A stretch of 35,789 nucleotides of DNA from Gammaproteobacteria bacterium (GCA_002747055.1 PDSQ01000009.1:1-35789), one strand, 5' to 3'. Counted from the stretch's first letter, positions 7,399-17,874 are shown. Program-made: numbers and translations. The notes: a model not told the origin generated them from the sequence alone.

Positions 7399-7408
7399 GT
7401 AAAATAAT

Positions 7409-7484
7409 TGGTGGAGCCAGACGGGATCGAACCGTCGACCTCAACGCTGCCAGCGTTGCGCTCTCCCAGCTGAGCTATGGCCCC
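7409..7484 (-). tRNA. tRNA-Ala (GGC)
   Basis: The reverse strand starts GGGGCCATAGCTCAGCTGGG and forms a standard cloverleaf. The anticodon loop CTGGCAG gives anticodon GGC (alanine), the T arm has GGTTCGATCCC and the CCA end is encoded. The acceptor stem GGGGCCA/TGGCTCC has the G3-U70 wobble pair that is the main identity signal for alanyl-tRNA synthetase. It lies 63 bases behind gltX, probably in the same transcript. Confidence 0.97.
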
Positions 7485-7547
7485 CTTGAGCAACGGAGGC
7501 GTATGTTATTTATTTGACTGCCATCCGTCAAGTTTTTTTTGAAGTTT

Positions 7548-9038
7548 TTAATCGTCCGCAGCAATCAGGTTTTGATACGCTTTTTCCATTCGCTTGGTTT
7601 CTTTTTTGGATACACCGCCAAGCACATCGATGGCATGACGCAGCCTCGCTCGTGTTATATCTGGCCCGATCACCGCCATCGAGTCCATCACCGACCATGA
7701 GTCCGGTGTTCCGGCAACGGCGACAAAAACAGGAAACATAAACTCGCCCATTTTGTACTGCATTTTTTGGGATAGCAGTTTTATATCCGCGAAGATATTG
7801 TCTTTTGTCCACTCTCTCTGCGCCTCGAGACGCCAGAGTACGAACTGCAGTATTCGCTTGACCTCGGTTTGATCCAGTTTTTTGTGACTGAAATCTGCAA
7901 CCGACACAGGCAAGATGCCAGACAGCATAAAACTCGCCATTGGCGCGATATCCGAGAATGTCTCTACCCTGCCCTGAATATGCGGAATCAGGTCGTGCAA
8001 CCTGGAATTATTCAGCAACCAGCCTTTAACATGTTCGACAAACTGCGTTGTATCCAGATTTTCTCTTATCCATAATCCGTTCAGCCACCTGAGTTTTTCC
8101 AGATCAAAGATTGGCCCACCCAGCGATACTCGGCTAATATCAAAGTGTTCGATCATTTGTGCCAGAGTAAATTTTTCGTCTTCATCCGGCATAGACCACC
8201 CCATTCTGCCCAGATAATTGATAACGGCTTCCGGCAAAAATCCCATTCGTTCATAAAAGTTGATGCTGGTCGGGTTTTTGCGCTTACTTAGCTTGCTTTT
8301 ATCCGGGTTTCGCAGCAAAGGCATATGACACAATGTTGGCATTTGCCAACCGAAATACTGGTACAGTAAATAGTGCTTGGGCGCCGAGCTAATCCATTCT
8401 TCGCCACGAATGACATGGGTTATTTGCATTGAATGATCATCAACCACATTGGCCAGATGATAGGTTGGCATACCGTCGGATTTTAACAATATCTGGCTAT
8501 CGACTTGTGACCAATCAATTTCAATGCGTCCTCTAAGCAGATCGTCGATGACGCAAACACCCTCATCGGGAACTTTCATCCGTATCACGTATGGCTGGCC
8601 GGCTGCCAGCCTTTGTTTTACCTCGTCATCGGACAATTCCAGGTCACCCTTGATACCTGGATTCAGTCCAGCGGCTTTACGTTGCTCGCGAATTTCGTCA
8701 AGTTCTTCAGGCGATCTAAAGCAATAAAATGCATCACCCTGTCTTACCAATTGCTCAGCATAGCCGCGATAGATAGCTTTACGCTCACTTTGTCGATAAG
8801 GGCCACAGGAGCCGCCTATATCCGGGCCTTCATCCCACTCGACACCCAGCCAACGCAATGCGTTCAGAATGTCCTGTTCAGACTCTGCAGTGCTTCTGGT
8901 TTGATCTGTATCTTCTATTCGCAGAATAAACTGCCCATTGTGCTGCCTTGCATAACACAGATTAAAGAGCGCAATATAAGCGGTACCCACATGAGGGTCA
9001 CCAGTCGGTGATGGAGCGATACGTGTTCTTACGGTCAT
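7548..9038 (-). CDS. gltX: Glutamyl-tRNA synthetase
   Basis: This class I aminoacyl-tRNA synthetase charges tRNA-Glu with glutamate in the cytoplasm. The chosen ATG at 9038 gives [20 protein letters not shown], with the HIGH-type motif as HVGT (residues 16-19). A longer frame reaching back to 9086 adds 16 residues not seen in the family. [10 protein letters not shown] follows, and [12 protein letters not shown] is the KMSKR-type loop. The length of 496 residues is usual, and the sequence is close to the pseudomonad type. The gene is followed by tRNA-Ala and tRNA-Glu on the same strand, and preceded by the MBL hydrolase with a 98-base gap that contains an AGGCAAA/TTTGCCT hairpin. Confidence 0.96.
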   Translation of the reverse strand: MTVRTRIAPSPTGDPHVGTAYIALFNLCYARQHNGQFILRIEDTDQTRSTAESEQDILNALRWLGVEWDEGPDIGGSCGPYRQSERKAIYRGYAEQLVRQGDAFYCFRSPEELDEIREQRKAAGLNPGIKGDLELSDDEVKQRLAAGQPYVIRMKVPDEGVCVIDDLLRGRIEIDWSQVDSQILLKSDGMPTYHLANVVDDHSMQITHVIRGEEWISSAPKHYLLYQYFGWQMPTLCHMPLLRNPDKSKLSKRKNPTSINFYERMGFLPEAVINYLGRMGWSMPDEDEKFTLAQMIEHFDISRVSLGGPIFDLEKLRWLNGLWIRENLDTTQFVEHVKGWLLNNSRLHDLIPHIQGRVETFSDIAPMASFMLSGILPVSVADFSHKKLDQTEVKRILQFVLWRLEAQREWTKDNIFADIKLLSQKMQYKMGEFMFPVFVAVAGTPDSWSVMDSMAVIGPDITRARLRHAIDVLGGVSKKETKRMEKAYQNLIAADD

Positions 9039-9080
9039 AGAGGGAATATCCTGTGAGTGATGCCATGCACTTTGGTGACA

Positions 9081-9101
9081 AGGCAAAAAACGAATTTGCC
9101 T
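9081..9101 (-). other. Hairpin between the hydrolase and gltX genes
   Basis: AGGCAAA (9081-9087) and TTTGCCT (9095-9101) form a seven-pair stem with a seven-base loop. In the direction of transcription there is no strong T-run after it, so it is at best a weak terminator or an RNA processing or attenuation site. Confidence 0.3.
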
Positions 9102-9136
9102 GTTTGGTTATTGGTCAAATACGGTAAAGAGGTTCG

Positions 9137-9769
9137 CTAATTTTTGATAAACGGATTAGTTTTTCTTTCGTAGCCAATGGTTGATATGGGGCCATGCCCT
9201 GGAATAAATACGACCTCATCACCAAGCGGCAGGAGTTTGTTTTTAATTGAAGCGATAAGTGTCGCATAGTTGCCCTTTGGAAAATCGGTCCTGCCGATAG
9301 AGCCCTGAAAAACCACATCACCCACAATCGCCAGTTGACTGACAGGGTCGAAAAAAACGACATGACCGGGAGTGTGTCCGGGGCAATGCAGTACCTGAAG
9401 CACTATATTGCCTAACTCGACAGTGTCTCCGTCCTCCAGCCAACGATCGGGCAAAAAAGTATTGACGTTGCGAAATCCGAACATCTGACACTGCTGGGGT
9501 AAAGCGTCGATCCAGAATTTATCATCTTTGTGCGGGCCTACGATAGGCACACTCAACTCATTGGCCAGATCAGCTGTACCACCGACATGATCGATATGAG
9601 AATGGGTCAACAAAATTTTGTCCGCTTGCAACTTATTGTTCTGAATAACCCGACGAATCTTTTCCAAATCGCCTCCGGGGTCGACAACGGCGGCTTTCAA
9701 TGTCTCCTCACACCAGATAACGGAACAATTCTGCATAAAAGGCGTGACTGGCACTATTTCGTATTTCAT
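9137..9769 (-). CDS. MBL-fold hydrolase, YcbL/glyoxalase II-like
   Basis: A 210-residue cytoplasmic metallo-beta-lactamase fold enzyme. The metal-binding motif is THSHIDHVGG (H56, H58, D60, H61). Further ligands are in CPGHTPGHVVF, IVGDVVFQGSIGRTDFP and the final IPGHGP. The N-terminus MKYEIVPVTPFMQNCSVIWC and the short C-terminus match the YcbL group of glyoxalase II-like hydrolases rather than full-length GloB, which carries an extra substrate-binding domain. The likely activity is thioester hydrolysis of S-lactoylglutathione type. It lies 24 bases behind lolA, so it is probably in the same transcript. Confidence 0.9.
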   Translation of the reverse strand: MKYEIVPVTPFMQNCSVIWCEETLKAAVVDPGGDLEKIRRVIQNNKLQADKILLTHSHIDHVGGTADLANELSVPIVGPHKDDKFWIDALPQQCQMFGFRNVNTFLPDRWLEDGDTVELGNIVLQVLHCPGHTPGHVVFFDPVSQLAIVGDVVFQGSIGRTDFPKGNYATLIASIKNKLLPLGDEVVFIPGHGPISTIGYERKTNPFIKN

Positions 9770-9793
9770 GGTTGTTTCAAAGCCATCCTGCTA

Positions 9794-10444
9794 CTAGTTT
9801 TCTGAAATAATATCAATATCTTGTGGTAATTCGAGCACAAAATCCTTGGTCGATAACAGGTGATTGGTCTTGATATTGGTAAAAGACAGCGTCGTCTTCT
9901 GGCCTAAACCGTCTCGAAGGCGCATTTCGACAAGTGTCTGGTCTACAAACTTCAGTTGCAGTGAGTCAAAAAGTGATTCTTTGCCAATCGGTGCCAACGC
10001 GAAAAAGCGATAATTGCCTTTTTCGGTAAGACTGACGCGATAATTGCGCCGTATCTGATCGCCATTGCCACTTAACAACATGGCCGGTGAGTTACCCTGG
10101 GCCGTGTCCACTTTTTGCACGGTTACCTGCTCGAGATCGGGGTCAAACACCTGCACTGTCGTCCCATCGGAAACAATAATCTGCTCCAGCGGCGGGTCGG
10201 TATGCCAGAAAAAGAAATCCGGCTTCATCGCCTTTAACAGGCCAGAGGTTTGCTGGATAATACCGTTTTTGTCCACGATAAACTGAACGAAACTGGCTTG
10301 AAAGGTTTTTACTTCAGATAGAAGCGCGACCAGTTTTTCAGTATCGTCCTGGGTTGACTGTTTTGCAATGGCAGCTTGGGATAGAGCCAAAACGATAAGC
10401 GCCAAAAATGTGCAACGGATATAACGAAAAACAATAAAATGCAT
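9794..10444 (-). CDS. lolA: Outer-membrane lipoprotein carrier LolA
   Basis: LolA receives lipoproteins from LolCDE at the inner membrane and carries them across the periplasm to LolB. The 216-residue product has a signal peptide (about residues 1-27, FLALIVLALSQAAIAK). It has the typical mature features: LVALLSEVKTFQASFVQFIV, the GLLKAMKPDFFFWHTDPPLE strand region and TTVQVFDPDLEQVTVQ. The length is normal. An AGGACAAC ribosome site precedes the ATG. It follows ftsK by 38 bases, the same ftsK-lolA order as in many gammaproteobacteria. Confidence 0.95.
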   Translation of the reverse strand: MHFIVFRYIRCTFLALIVLALSQAAIAKQSTQDDTEKLVALLSEVKTFQASFVQFIVDKNGIIQQTSGLLKAMKPDFFFWHTDPPLEQIIVSDGTTVQVFDPDLEQVTVQKVDTAQGNSPAMLLSGNGDQIRRNYRVSLTEKGNYRFFALAPIGKESLFDSLQLKFVDQTLVEMRLRDGLGQKTTLSFTNIKTNHLLSTKDFVLELPQDIDIISEN

Positions 10445-10482
10445 CTATGTTGTCCTGGATGATTGTCGGGTTCTGAATAAAA

Positions 10483-13029
10483 CTAACCTCTTGGGGGTGG
10501 TGGCGCAATCACTTCTCTGGTTCCATTGTGGCCCGCCGGACTGACTACACCCGCCGCCTCCATGGACTCAACCAGATTCGCCGCCCGATTATAGCCGATT
10601 TTCAACCGGCGCTGCACCGCGGAAATAGAGGCCCGACGCGATTCTGTAACAAAGGCGACGGCTTCATCATAGAGAGCGTCAGATTCTTCACCCTCTTCAC
10701 CGCCGCCCTGTCCCATACCCAACATTGTGTCACTGTCTCCACCTTCCAGGACGGCATCGATATAGTCGGGTTCACCCCGTTTTTTCCAATCAGCCACGAC
10801 CCGATGCACTTCCTCATCGGAGACAAACGCACCATGTACCCGTTCCGGAAGTGAGGTGCCGGCTGGCAAATAAAGCATATCACCATGACCCAGTAACTGC
10901 TCCGCGCCGCCCTGATCGATAATCGTTCTTGAATCGACTTTGGACGACACCAGGAAGGAGATTCGAGTCGGAATATTGGCTTTGATCAAACCGGTAATCA
11001 CATCGACCGAAGGTCTTTGCGTAGCCAGTACCAGATGGATACCGGCCGCCCGGGCTTTTTGCGCAATACGGGCAATCAGCTCTTCCACTTTTTTGCCGAC
11101 AATCATCATCATGTCGGCAAATTCATCGATGACCACCACGATAAAAGGCAGGGCTTCCAATTCCGGGTGGTCTTCTTCAGAGTTATTCAGCATTTCATCT
11201 GGCTGCCAGAGCGGATCTTTCAGAGGCTCTCCATTGCGTTGTGCATCTTTTACCCGGCGGTTAAAGCCGGCAATATTACGCACCCCCATACTGGCCATCA
11301 GTTTATAGCGTCGCTCCATTTCAGCGACGCACCAACGCAGACCATTTGCCGCTTCCTTCATATCGGTAACCACCGGTGCAAGTAAATGGGGAATCCCCTC
11401 GTAAATCGACAGCTCCAACATCTTGGGATCTACCATCAAAAAGCGCACTTCATCGGGTGGTGCTTTGAACAGGATACTCAGAATCATTGCATTGATGCCC
11501 ACCGACTTGCCGGATCCCGTGGTACCTGCAACAAGTACATGCGGCATTTTAGCCAGATTGGCGATAACGGCATTGCCGGCAATATCATTGCCCAGCGCCA
11601 ATACCAAAGGAGAATCGGCTTTTTCGTACTCTTCGGAGTAGAGCACCTCGCTAAAGCGAACCACTTCCCGAACTTCATTCGGAATTTCGATGCCTACCAC
11701 CGATTTGCCAGGTATCACCTCGACCACCCGAACACTGAGTACAGCCAGTGACCGGGCAAGATCTTTTGCCAGATTGGATATTTTCGCCACTTTGACACCA
11801 GGTGCCGGCTGGATTTCAAATCGGGTAATGACCGGCCCGGGATTGACCGCGACAACCTCGGCAACGACACCAAAATCTTTTAGCTTGGCTTCCAGCAAAT
11901 GGGATAGCGACTTCAAGTATTCTGGCGAAAACCCCTGATTTTTATTACGATCGGGAGGGTCGAGTATCGCTATCGAGGGTAACGGACCTGCACTTGCATC
12001 AAACAGCGAACCCTGCAATTCCCTGGCCGCCCGTTTACTGGTGGTTTTCTTTTTGGTTTCCAGCGGTTTGATTTCGATATTATCATTCAGTTTGGGAGCG
12101 TATTTCCCCCGACTTTCAGATGTAGCCTTTTGAGTCGCAGCTTTGACCTCTGGACGTAGCTCTACCTGGTTTTTGGCACCCCCCTTCTTCTTGAATCCCG
12201 ATGGCCAGGTATCCGCCACTTCTCTTTCGTTTGCCGTTTCATTTGGGGATCGGTTTCCGACTCCTAGCTTATTTTTTAGCTTGCTTGCCCAGCCAGCAAA
12301 AAACCTTTTTTTGTAACCGGGCGACTCGTCTTGGCTAGCCGCGTAGTCGGATACGGATACTTTGTTCAACAAAACAGGGGGCACCGCAGTCTCATCAGGC
12401 TTTTCTTCGCCAGACAGTAACTGGCGAATTCCCTCCACCGCCTTCAGGCAAAGCCCGCCCAAGCGATCCATGACACTGAACCAGGAAAGACCGGTGAATA
12501 CGGTAACACCAAATAAAAAGATGGATACCAGAAGCAGCGTCGTGCCAACGAGATTGAACTCATGCAACATAAGTCGGGCAATTTCATTGCCAATTTCTCC
12601 GCCGGCATTGGCACCCAATCCGGCCACCGAATACAGGGCGAGAAAAGTGGTCGAAGCAATCAGAATCAAAACAAAGCCGGCTAACCTGAGTAGTAAAAGA
12701 GGCCAGTGTATCGGAGCGTTCAGCTTTCTATGCTGAAATAACCGAAAGGCGCGAAACGCTAGCAACACCGGGAATAAATAAGCGACATGGCCAAAGAAAT
12801 AGAACAGCACATCGGCGAACCAGGCGCCTGTGCGCCCGCCATAGTTGGTCGCCACGCCATCACTGCCTGTGGTCGCCCAGCCTGGATCGTCCGGGTTATA
12901 ACTAATCAGCGCCATCATCAGGTACACGCAAAGCGCAATCAAGCCGATCAGTGCGCCTTCCTTGATTCCCTGACTGACATAGGAATGAAACTGTTGCTCC
13001 CTGTCTTTGGCTGACTTTTGTTCAGGCAT
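10483..13029 (-). CDS. ftsK: DNA translocase FtsK
   Basis: FtsK anchors at the division septum and pumps DNA toward the dif site to resolve chromosome dimers with XerCD. The 848-residue protein has four or more membrane segments between about residues 25 and 185, a variable hydrophilic linker (about 200-345), and the motor domain. Walker A is GTTGSGKS (502-509) and Walker B is [15 protein letters not shown] (about 628-641). The C-terminal gamma winged-helix domain (about 785-845, [20 protein letters not shown]) reads KOPS sequences. The linker is short compared with E. coli FtsK (1329 residues) but usual for Pseudomonas-like species. A TATAAT-like sequence lies about 45 bases upstream, without an obvious -35. 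Confidence 0.97.
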   Translation of the reverse strand: MPEQKSAKDREQQFHSYVSQGIKEGALIGLIALCVYLMMALISYNPDDPGWATTGSDGVATNYGGRTGAWFADVLFYFFGHVAYLFPVLLAFRAFRLFQHRKLNAPIHWPLLLLRLAGFVLILIASTTFLALYSVAGLGANAGGEIGNEIARLMLHEFNLVGTTLLLVSIFLFGVTVFTGLSWFSVMDRLGGLCLKAVEGIRQLLSGEEKPDETAVPPVLLNKVSVSDYAASQDESPGYKKRFFAGWASKLKNKLGVGNRSPNETANEREVADTWPSGFKKKGGAKNQVELRPEVKAATQKATSESRGKYAPKLNDNIEIKPLETKKKTTSKRAARELQGSLFDASAGPLPSIAILDPPDRNKNQGFSPEYLKSLSHLLEAKLKDFGVVAEVVAVNPGPVITRFEIQPAPGVKVAKISNLAKDLARSLAVLSVRVVEVIPGKSVVGIEIPNEVREVVRFSEVLYSEEYEKADSPLVLALGNDIAGNAVIANLAKMPHVLVAGTTGSGKSVGINAMILSILFKAPPDEVRFLMVDPKMLELSIYEGIPHLLAPVVTDMKEAANGLRWCVAEMERRYKLMASMGVRNIAGFNRRVKDAQRNGEPLKDPLWQPDEMLNNSEEDHPELEALPFIVVVIDEFADMMMIVGKKVEELIARIAQKARAAGIHLVLATQRPSVDVITGLIKANIPTRISFLVSSKVDSRTIIDQGGAEQLLGHGDMLYLPAGTSLPERVHGAFVSDEEVHRVVADWKKRGEPDYIDAVLEGGDSDTMLGMGQGGGEEGEESDALYDEAVAFVTESRRASISAVQRRLKIGYNRAANLVESMEAAGVVSPAGHNGTREVIAPPPPRG

Positions 13030-13098
13030 TCGTTTTTCAACTATTGAGAAATAAGTTTAACTTAAAATTATAATTGATTGATTTTAATCATTTCCTAT

Positions 13099-13354
13099 CT
13101 ATTTTGTAAACTCCGTCGGTTTCTCTAACTCATACAAAGCCTCAGATAAATTCTCCATCTTTGTCAACTAACATCGCTTGAGCATCATAGATGCGTCTAT
13201 TGTAAAAATGGGAACCCTCTTCGTTTGCAAAGAAATCTATGAGGAACTCTGCACCGAAGTCACCGATCTCCCAGTTCAGTTTTTCCCTGAAATACATCTT
13301 CACTTTCTGCACCAGGCTACTTTTTTCGCTTTTGTCAAACTTAATTTCCGACAC
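13099..13354 (-). pseudogene. DUF2164 family protein with apparent frameshift
   Basis: GTG at 13354, with GGAGG ten bases upstream, starts MSEIKFDKSEKSSLVQKVKM, then GAEFLIDFFANEEGSHFYNR and RIYDAQAML. This is a clear member of DUF2164 (small proteins of about 80 residues, function unknown). The frame stops early at TGA 13142 after VDKDGEFI. The next frame continues ENLSEALYELEKPTEFTK to TAG at 13099-13101, and this is exactly the family's conserved C-terminal helix. Removing one base in AAAGATGG (about 13156-13160) gives DKMENLSEALYELEK and an 84-residue protein of normal length. It is either a real one-base insertion, a sequencing error or a programmed shift. It lies 40 bases behind purF and about 70 bases before ftsK. 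Confidence 0.8.
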
Positions 13355-13394
13355 GACTTACTATCCTCCGATTGCCTTTCTTTCATCTAACAAA

Positions 13395-14921
13395 CTATTC
13401 GTTATTATGTAAATCAATCACTTCGTTATCGACATCGGCAAAAAGCGCTTTATCCTGCTTTGCTTTGCTGGCATCATTTCGCTTGTTCTCCAGCATGGCC
13501 AAATACTCTGGTGTAACATTGCCAGACACGTATTCGCCATTGAAAACGGAACAATCGAAACTTTCGATATGGGGATTCCCTTCTTTGGCGCACTCGACTA
13601 GATCAGCCAAATCCTGATATACCAGCCAGTCGGCACCAATCAGCTGTTCAACTTCTTTGGTGGTTCGCCCGTGTGCAATCAATTCATGGGCACTAGGCAT
13701 ATCGATGCCATAGACATTCGGAAATCGTACAGCGGGCGCCGCTGAAGCGAAATAAACCCGCTTGGCACCAGCATCCCTGGCCATTTGAACAATTTCTTTG
13801 CAGGTGGTTCCTCTGACAATCGAGTCATCCACCAACATAACGTTTTTGTCCCTGAACTCAAGCTCGATGGCATTGAGTTTTTGCCGAACTGATTTTTTGC
13901 GCTGACTTTGCCCGGGCATGATAAAGGTTCGACCAATATAGCGATTCTTCATAAAACCTTCACGAAACTTGACGCCGAGATTATGGGCCATCTGCATCGC
14001 TGACGTACGGCTTGTGTCGGGTATCGGAATGACCACATCAATATCGTGCTCGGGCCGAAGCGCAAGCACTTTTTCGGCCAGCTTCTCACCCATTCGCAGG
14101 CGCGCCTTGTAAACGGAAACTCCATCCATAATGGAATCCGGTCTGGCAAAATAAACATGCTCGAAAATACAGGGGTTCAAACTGAATTCATCGGCGCATT
14201 GTTGTGCATACAATCTGCCTTCAGACTCGATATAGATCGCTTCGCCGGGTTCGATATCACGAATCAACGTATAGCCCAGTGCGCTCAATGCGACACTTTC
14301 AGAGGCAATCATATACTCGACACCGTTAGCGGTTTCCCGCTTACCATAGCATACCGGGCGAATACCTTTTGGGTCCCGGAACGCCACAATACCATAGCCG
14401 GTAATCATACAAATAGCGGCGTAAGCACCTTGAACACGGCGATGAACGGCCTGCACAGCAGCAAAGATATCATCTTTGGTTGGATTCAATTTGCCCAGCT
14501 TCTGCAACTCATGGGCAAATACGTTCAATAACACTTCCGAATCCGAGTTGGTATTGATATGCCTGAGATCGGCGCGAAAAAGCGCTCGAGTCAGTTCATC
14601 CACATTGGTCAGGTTACCATTGTGCGCTAACGTAATACCATAAGGAGAGTTGACATAAAACGGCTGTGATTCCGCAGAACTGGAGCTGCCTGCGGTTGGG
14701 TAACGCACATGACCTATGCCTACGTTACCCTGTAAACGTCTCATATGACGGGTTCGGAATACATCCCGAACCAGCCCGTTGTCTTTGCGCAAAAAGAAGC
14801 GTTCATCCTGAAATGTCACCATACCAGCCGCATCTTGCCCTCTGTGCTGCAAAACGGTCAATGCGTCATAGAGCGATTGATTAACATTTTCCTTGCCGAC
14901 GATTCCGACGATACCGCACAT
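13395..14921 (-). CDS. purF: Amidophosphoribosyltransferase
   Basis: PurF makes 5-phosphoribosylamine from PRPP and glutamine, the first committed step of purine synthesis. In this 508-residue protein Cys2 (MCGIVGIVG) is the class II amidotransferase nucleophile. [18 protein letters not shown] and LAHNGNLTN are glutaminase motifs. [13 protein letters not shown] at 361-373 is the PRPP-binding loop of the type I phosphoribosyltransferase domain. No iron-sulfur cysteine pattern or propeptide is seen, so it is of the E. coli rather than Bacillus type. It follows cvpA by 131 bases, the usual cvpA-purF pairing. metZ, which often follows purF in Pseudomonas, is absent. Confidence 0.97.
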   Translation of the reverse strand: MCGIVGIVGKENVNQSLYDALTVLQHRGQDAAGMVTFQDERFFLRKDNGLVRDVFRTRHMRRLQGNVGIGHVRYPTAGSSSSAESQPFYVNSPYGITLAHNGNLTNVDELTRALFRADLRHINTNSDSEVLLNVFAHELQKLGKLNPTKDDIFAAVQAVHRRVQGAYAAICMITGYGIVAFRDPKGIRPVCYGKRETANGVEYMIASESVALSALGYTLIRDIEPGEAIYIESEGRLYAQQCADEFSLNPCIFEHVYFARPDSIMDGVSVYKARLRMGEKLAEKVLALRPEHDIDVVIPIPDTSRTSAMQMAHNLGVKFREGFMKNRYIGRTFIMPGQSQRKKSVRQKLNAIELEFRDKNVMLVDDSIVRGTTCKEIVQMARDAGAKRVYFASAAPAVRFPNVYGIDMPSAHELIAHGRTTKEVEQLIGADWLVYQDLADLVECAKEGNPHIESFDCSVFNGEYVSGNVTPEYLAMLENKRNDASKAKQDKALFADVDNEVIDLHNNE

Positions 14922-15052
14922 TTAGCGTTTCCTCATTATTAACAAAATCAGCTAACCTTCACTGCCATTAAAATTTTTCTCAAAAGACAACCCGTTATAG
15001 CCCTGCTTACTATCCAATACGCTATACGCAATATAGCAAACAAACCGGAATT

Positions 15053-15553
15053 TTAGAGTTGTCGAATTATTTTGCCGAATTCATTACCAAAACTTTTTCT
15101 AGACCACTGTTCAATCAGCTCAAACCGCTTGATTAACAATGACTCATTCCACCAGGCGTCAGAGGGAAGTGGCGTGTATCGCAATACAGCGATAGCGACC
15201 ACGGATAAGATGATGCCGCGACCAATACCAAAAAACACACCGAGAATACGGTCAGTCGCACTCAGGCCGGTCATTCTGACCAGCTCGGCAATCAGACGAT
15301 TTACCAGGGCACCGACCAACAAAGTTGAGATGAACAGAAAGATAAAAGCAACGATGGCTCGAATCGAGGCAGTAGCGATGTATTCGGCGAGCAACACCTG
15401 TAAATTGCCAGAAAATGTGCGGGCAACAATAAAAGCCGCGACCCAGGTAAGCAGTGACAGAGCCTCTTTGACGAAGCCTCTTTTTAGACTGATCAATCCA
15501 GAAATTGCGATCAATCCGATCAGCACCCAGTCTGCCCAGTTCAATTGCTCCAT
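15053..15553 (-). CDS. cvpA: CvpA family membrane protein
   Basis: A 166-residue inner-membrane protein with about four hydrophobic segments (about residues 8-24, 30-50, 62-85, 102-122). It begins MEQLNWADWVLIGLIAISGL and has ISLKRGFVKEALSLLTWVAA, the conserved CvpA start. CvpA was named for colicin V production and is linked to envelope integrity, but its molecular role is not established. Its place directly before purF and behind dedD is the conserved order. Confidence 0.93.
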   Translation of the reverse strand: MEQLNWADWVLIGLIAISGLISLKRGFVKEALSLLTWVAAFIVARTFSGNLQVLLAEYIATASIRAIVAFIFLFISTLLVGALVNRLIAELVRMTGLSATDRILGVFFGIGRGIILSVVAIAVLRYTPLPSDAWWNESLLIKRFELIEQWSRKSFGNEFGKIIRQL

Positions 15554-15715
15554 CGAATCACTTATTGCCCATAGTGTTGTATCAGTCGAACAGGCTGCTT
15601 GCAGGTTGTCTGGTTCACTATCAAAAAATGGCCAGGCAATGCCATAAGCAGATTATGGCGCGCATTCTAACAAAGTTTCAGCACAGGACAAATGTTTTAG
15701 CGATGTGATTGTCAA

Positions 15716-16483
15716 TCAAAACTTCAACACAATACTTTTTAATTTTAAATACAGATCGAGCGTTTTTTTCGCCCTGTTAGCATCCGTTTTAGTATCAAAC
15801 GGGCCAACCAAGACTTTAGTCAAAACCTTGCCCTGCTTTTTAAAGCCTAAAGTATGCGTCATAAACCCACGTTGTCTGACCTTGTTCGCAAGATTGACAG
15901 CATTTGTTTTAGTACCGAAGGAGCCTAGTTGAACCATCCATTTGCCGGCAAAGTCCGCTTTATTGGCATGCCTTGCTTTAGCGGCATCAACCTTGGTCAC
16001 CGGCTGACTTTTGCTGCTTTTAGCAGTGACATCGGGTGTAATGGTGACATCAGGTACTTTGTAACTGGCAATGGGTGGGGCTTGTTCGCTGGTTGTTGCT
16101 TTTCTTCCCTGCCGGGCTTGAAGCCGCTTTTTTTCTTTTTCCAGAACGGTAATGACTGACTCGGCTATTGCCTTGCCTGGTTCGTTTATCGAGCCATCCA
16201 TACGCTCGGCCAAAGTATCCAGGTGTTTTTGTTGCGATTGATCCAAATCCAATACCGGGCGTTTTGGCTGTTCAATTAGAATGGTTTTTTCAGGAGGCAG
16301 ATCAGGCGCGGCTATAATAGTGTTTTTTTTGTCTTCATGAGGTTGATCAAAAATCATTGGCAAAAATATCACAGCCAGTGAAACCAGCACCACGGCACCG
16401 ACCAGACGCTGCTTCAAACCGGCATGAGTCAAACGTGAATCATTATCGTATTTGAAATCTGAATGTTGATCCCTTTCGTTCAA
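15716..16483 (-). CDS. dedD: SPOR-domain protein, DedD-like
   Basis: A 255-residue single-pass inner-membrane protein. A short cytoplasmic end is followed by one membrane segment (about 24-42, LVGAVVLVSLAVIFLPMIF), then IFDQPHEDKK, a periplasmic linker rich in lysine, and a C-terminal SPOR domain (about 178-255) starting GKWMVQLGSFGTKTNAVNLA. SPOR domains bind denuded septal peptidoglycan, and DedD helps constriction at division. The gene order folC-dedD-cvpA-purF supports the name. The start is five bases upstream of the folC end region, so the two genes are tightly coupled. Confidence 0.92.
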   Translation of the reverse strand: MNERDQHSDFKYDNDSRLTHAGLKQRLVGAVVLVSLAVIFLPMIFDQPHEDKKNTIIAAPDLPPEKTILIEQPKRPVLDLDQSQQKHLDTLAERMDGSINEPGKAIAESVITVLEKEKKRLQARQGRKATTSEQAPPIASYKVPDVTITPDVTAKSSKSQPVTKVDAAKARHANKADFAGKWMVQLGSFGTKTNAVNLANKVRQRGFMTHTLGFKKQGKVLTKVLVGPFDTKTDANRAKKTLDLYLKLKSIVLKF

Positions 16484-16487
16484 ACTG

Positions 16488-17864
16488 CTATCTCCTGTTT
16501 GCCAAAAACGCCTTCACTTCAGCGACCGCATGGAAAGAACCTAAAACCAACACAGTATCGGAACTGTTCCAGGCGATACTTTCTGCACGAACCACGGCAC
16601 GCTCGACAGTCGATACCGACTCGGCAGAAGACGCGACACCAGCCAACGCAGAGATCAGTTGCTCCCGGCTCAAAGCTCTATCCGCCGCCAACGGCCAAGT
16701 GACCCAAAAGTCCACGGTTGTGTCCAGTAAACTAACGATACCTTTACTGTCTTTACCTTGCAATGCCGAAAACAAACACAGGATTTTCCCCTGGCGCTGC
16801 TTTTTTATTGTCTGCAACAGCTGACTCAAATACGCCGCCGCAGGTACGTTATGAGCGACGTCAAAGATGAACCTGGGGTTGTCTCGATCTATTTCAAAGC
16901 GTCCAGGAACGGCAACCTGGCCGATACAACGATGGCTATCTATTTCGCTCAGGTTAAGTCCCGAAAGCGCCAGCGCCTGAATGGCACATAATCTGTTGGA
17001 TATCGGAATACTGTGCAAAGACCAGTCTGCGCGCTGATATTCACCCTTTGCATTCTGATAGGCGACAGGAGTGAGTTTGCCGGGTACGGCAGGCTGCTGT
17101 GCACTGTTTTGAGCCAAAAAAGCGAGATTTTCGTGGGTCTTTTCCGGGTCAAGCACACCGAAATCCCGACCGAATATTCTTAGGTCGACATTTTGTGCCG
17201 CTGCTTGCTGCACAATACTTTTTGTTGGGTTCACCTCTCCATAAACACAAATCCCACCCAAGCGCATGATCCCCGCTTTCTCAAAACCAATGGATTCCCG
17301 GCTATCTCCGAGCCAATCCTGATGATCGATGTCGACGGAAGTAATAATACTTAAATCGGAATCAACGATATTGACCGCATCTAACCGCCCTCCCAGGCCC
17401 ACTTCCAACAATGCGTAGTCCGGCATTTGTCGGGATAAAATATACAGTGCCGCCAGTGTCGAAAACTCGAAATAGGTTAGAGATACCTGTCCCCGATGTT
17501 TTTCCACCACTTCAAATGCGTCAATCAAGGTCTTGTCCGATACATCCCGACCAGCGAGACGAATACGTTCATTGAAATGATGAATATGAGGCGAGGTATA
17601 GCATCCGACCGTTTTACCCGATGCGTGTAACAAGGCTTCCATCACGGCAATTGTCGTGCCCTTACCGTTGGTGCCACCAACCACAATTACGCATCCGGCA
17701 ATTTGGCTGATTGGCATTTTTCGATATACCGTCAGCACCCGATCCAGTCCCAGGTCAATTTCACTGGTATGCAAGGCTTCCAGATAGGAGAGCCATTGGC
17801 ACAGGTTTTTTGCCGGCACAGTTTTGGAAGGCATGATTTTTGATGACAGGTGTTTTAAGGACAT
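16488..17864 (-). CDS. folC: Folylpolyglutamate/dihydrofolate synthase
   Basis: FolC adds glycine-linked glutamate to folates (and dihydropteroate) in the cytoplasm. The Mur-ligase-type ATP site is VVVGGTNGKGTTIAVMEALL, and HIHHFNERIRLAGRDVS and LLEVGLGGRLDAVNIV are family signatures. RFIFDVAHNVPAAAYL is the C-terminal-domain motif. The start at ATG 17864 (MSLKHLSSK, 458 residues) lies ten bases after trpA. Another ATG at 17834 (MPSKTVPAKN) is possible, and neither has a clear ribosome site. The open frame extends back to 18116 inside trpA, but that part is not family-like. accD, which precedes folC in E. coli and Pseudomonas, is missing. Confidence 0.95.
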   Translation of the reverse strand: MSLKHLSSKIMPSKTVPAKNLCQWLSYLEALHTSEIDLGLDRVLTVYRKMPISQIAGCVIVVGGTNGKGTTIAVMEALLHASGKTVGCYTSPHIHHFNERIRLAGRDVSDKTLIDAFEVVEKHRGQVSLTYFEFSTLAALYILSRQMPDYALLEVGLGGRLDAVNIVDSDLSIITSVDIDHQDWLGDSRESIGFEKAGIMRLGGICVYGEVNPTKSIVQQAAAQNVDLRIFGRDFGVLDPEKTHENLAFLAQNSAQQPAVPGKLTPVAYQNAKGEYQRADWSLHSIPISNRLCAIQALALSGLNLSEIDSHRCIGQVAVPGRFEIDRDNPRFIFDVAHNVPAAAYLSQLLQTIKKQRQGKILCLFSALQGKDSKGIVSLLDTTVDFWVTWPLAADRALSREQLISALAGVASSAESVSTVERAVVRAESIAWNSSDTVLVLGSFHAVAEVKAFLANRR

Positions 17865-17874
17865 GGAAGTAACG

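Noticed and set aside
9039..9086. 16-residue extension of gltX
   Set aside because: GltX proteins begin at the [13 protein letters not shown] position and the extension has no similarity to the family.
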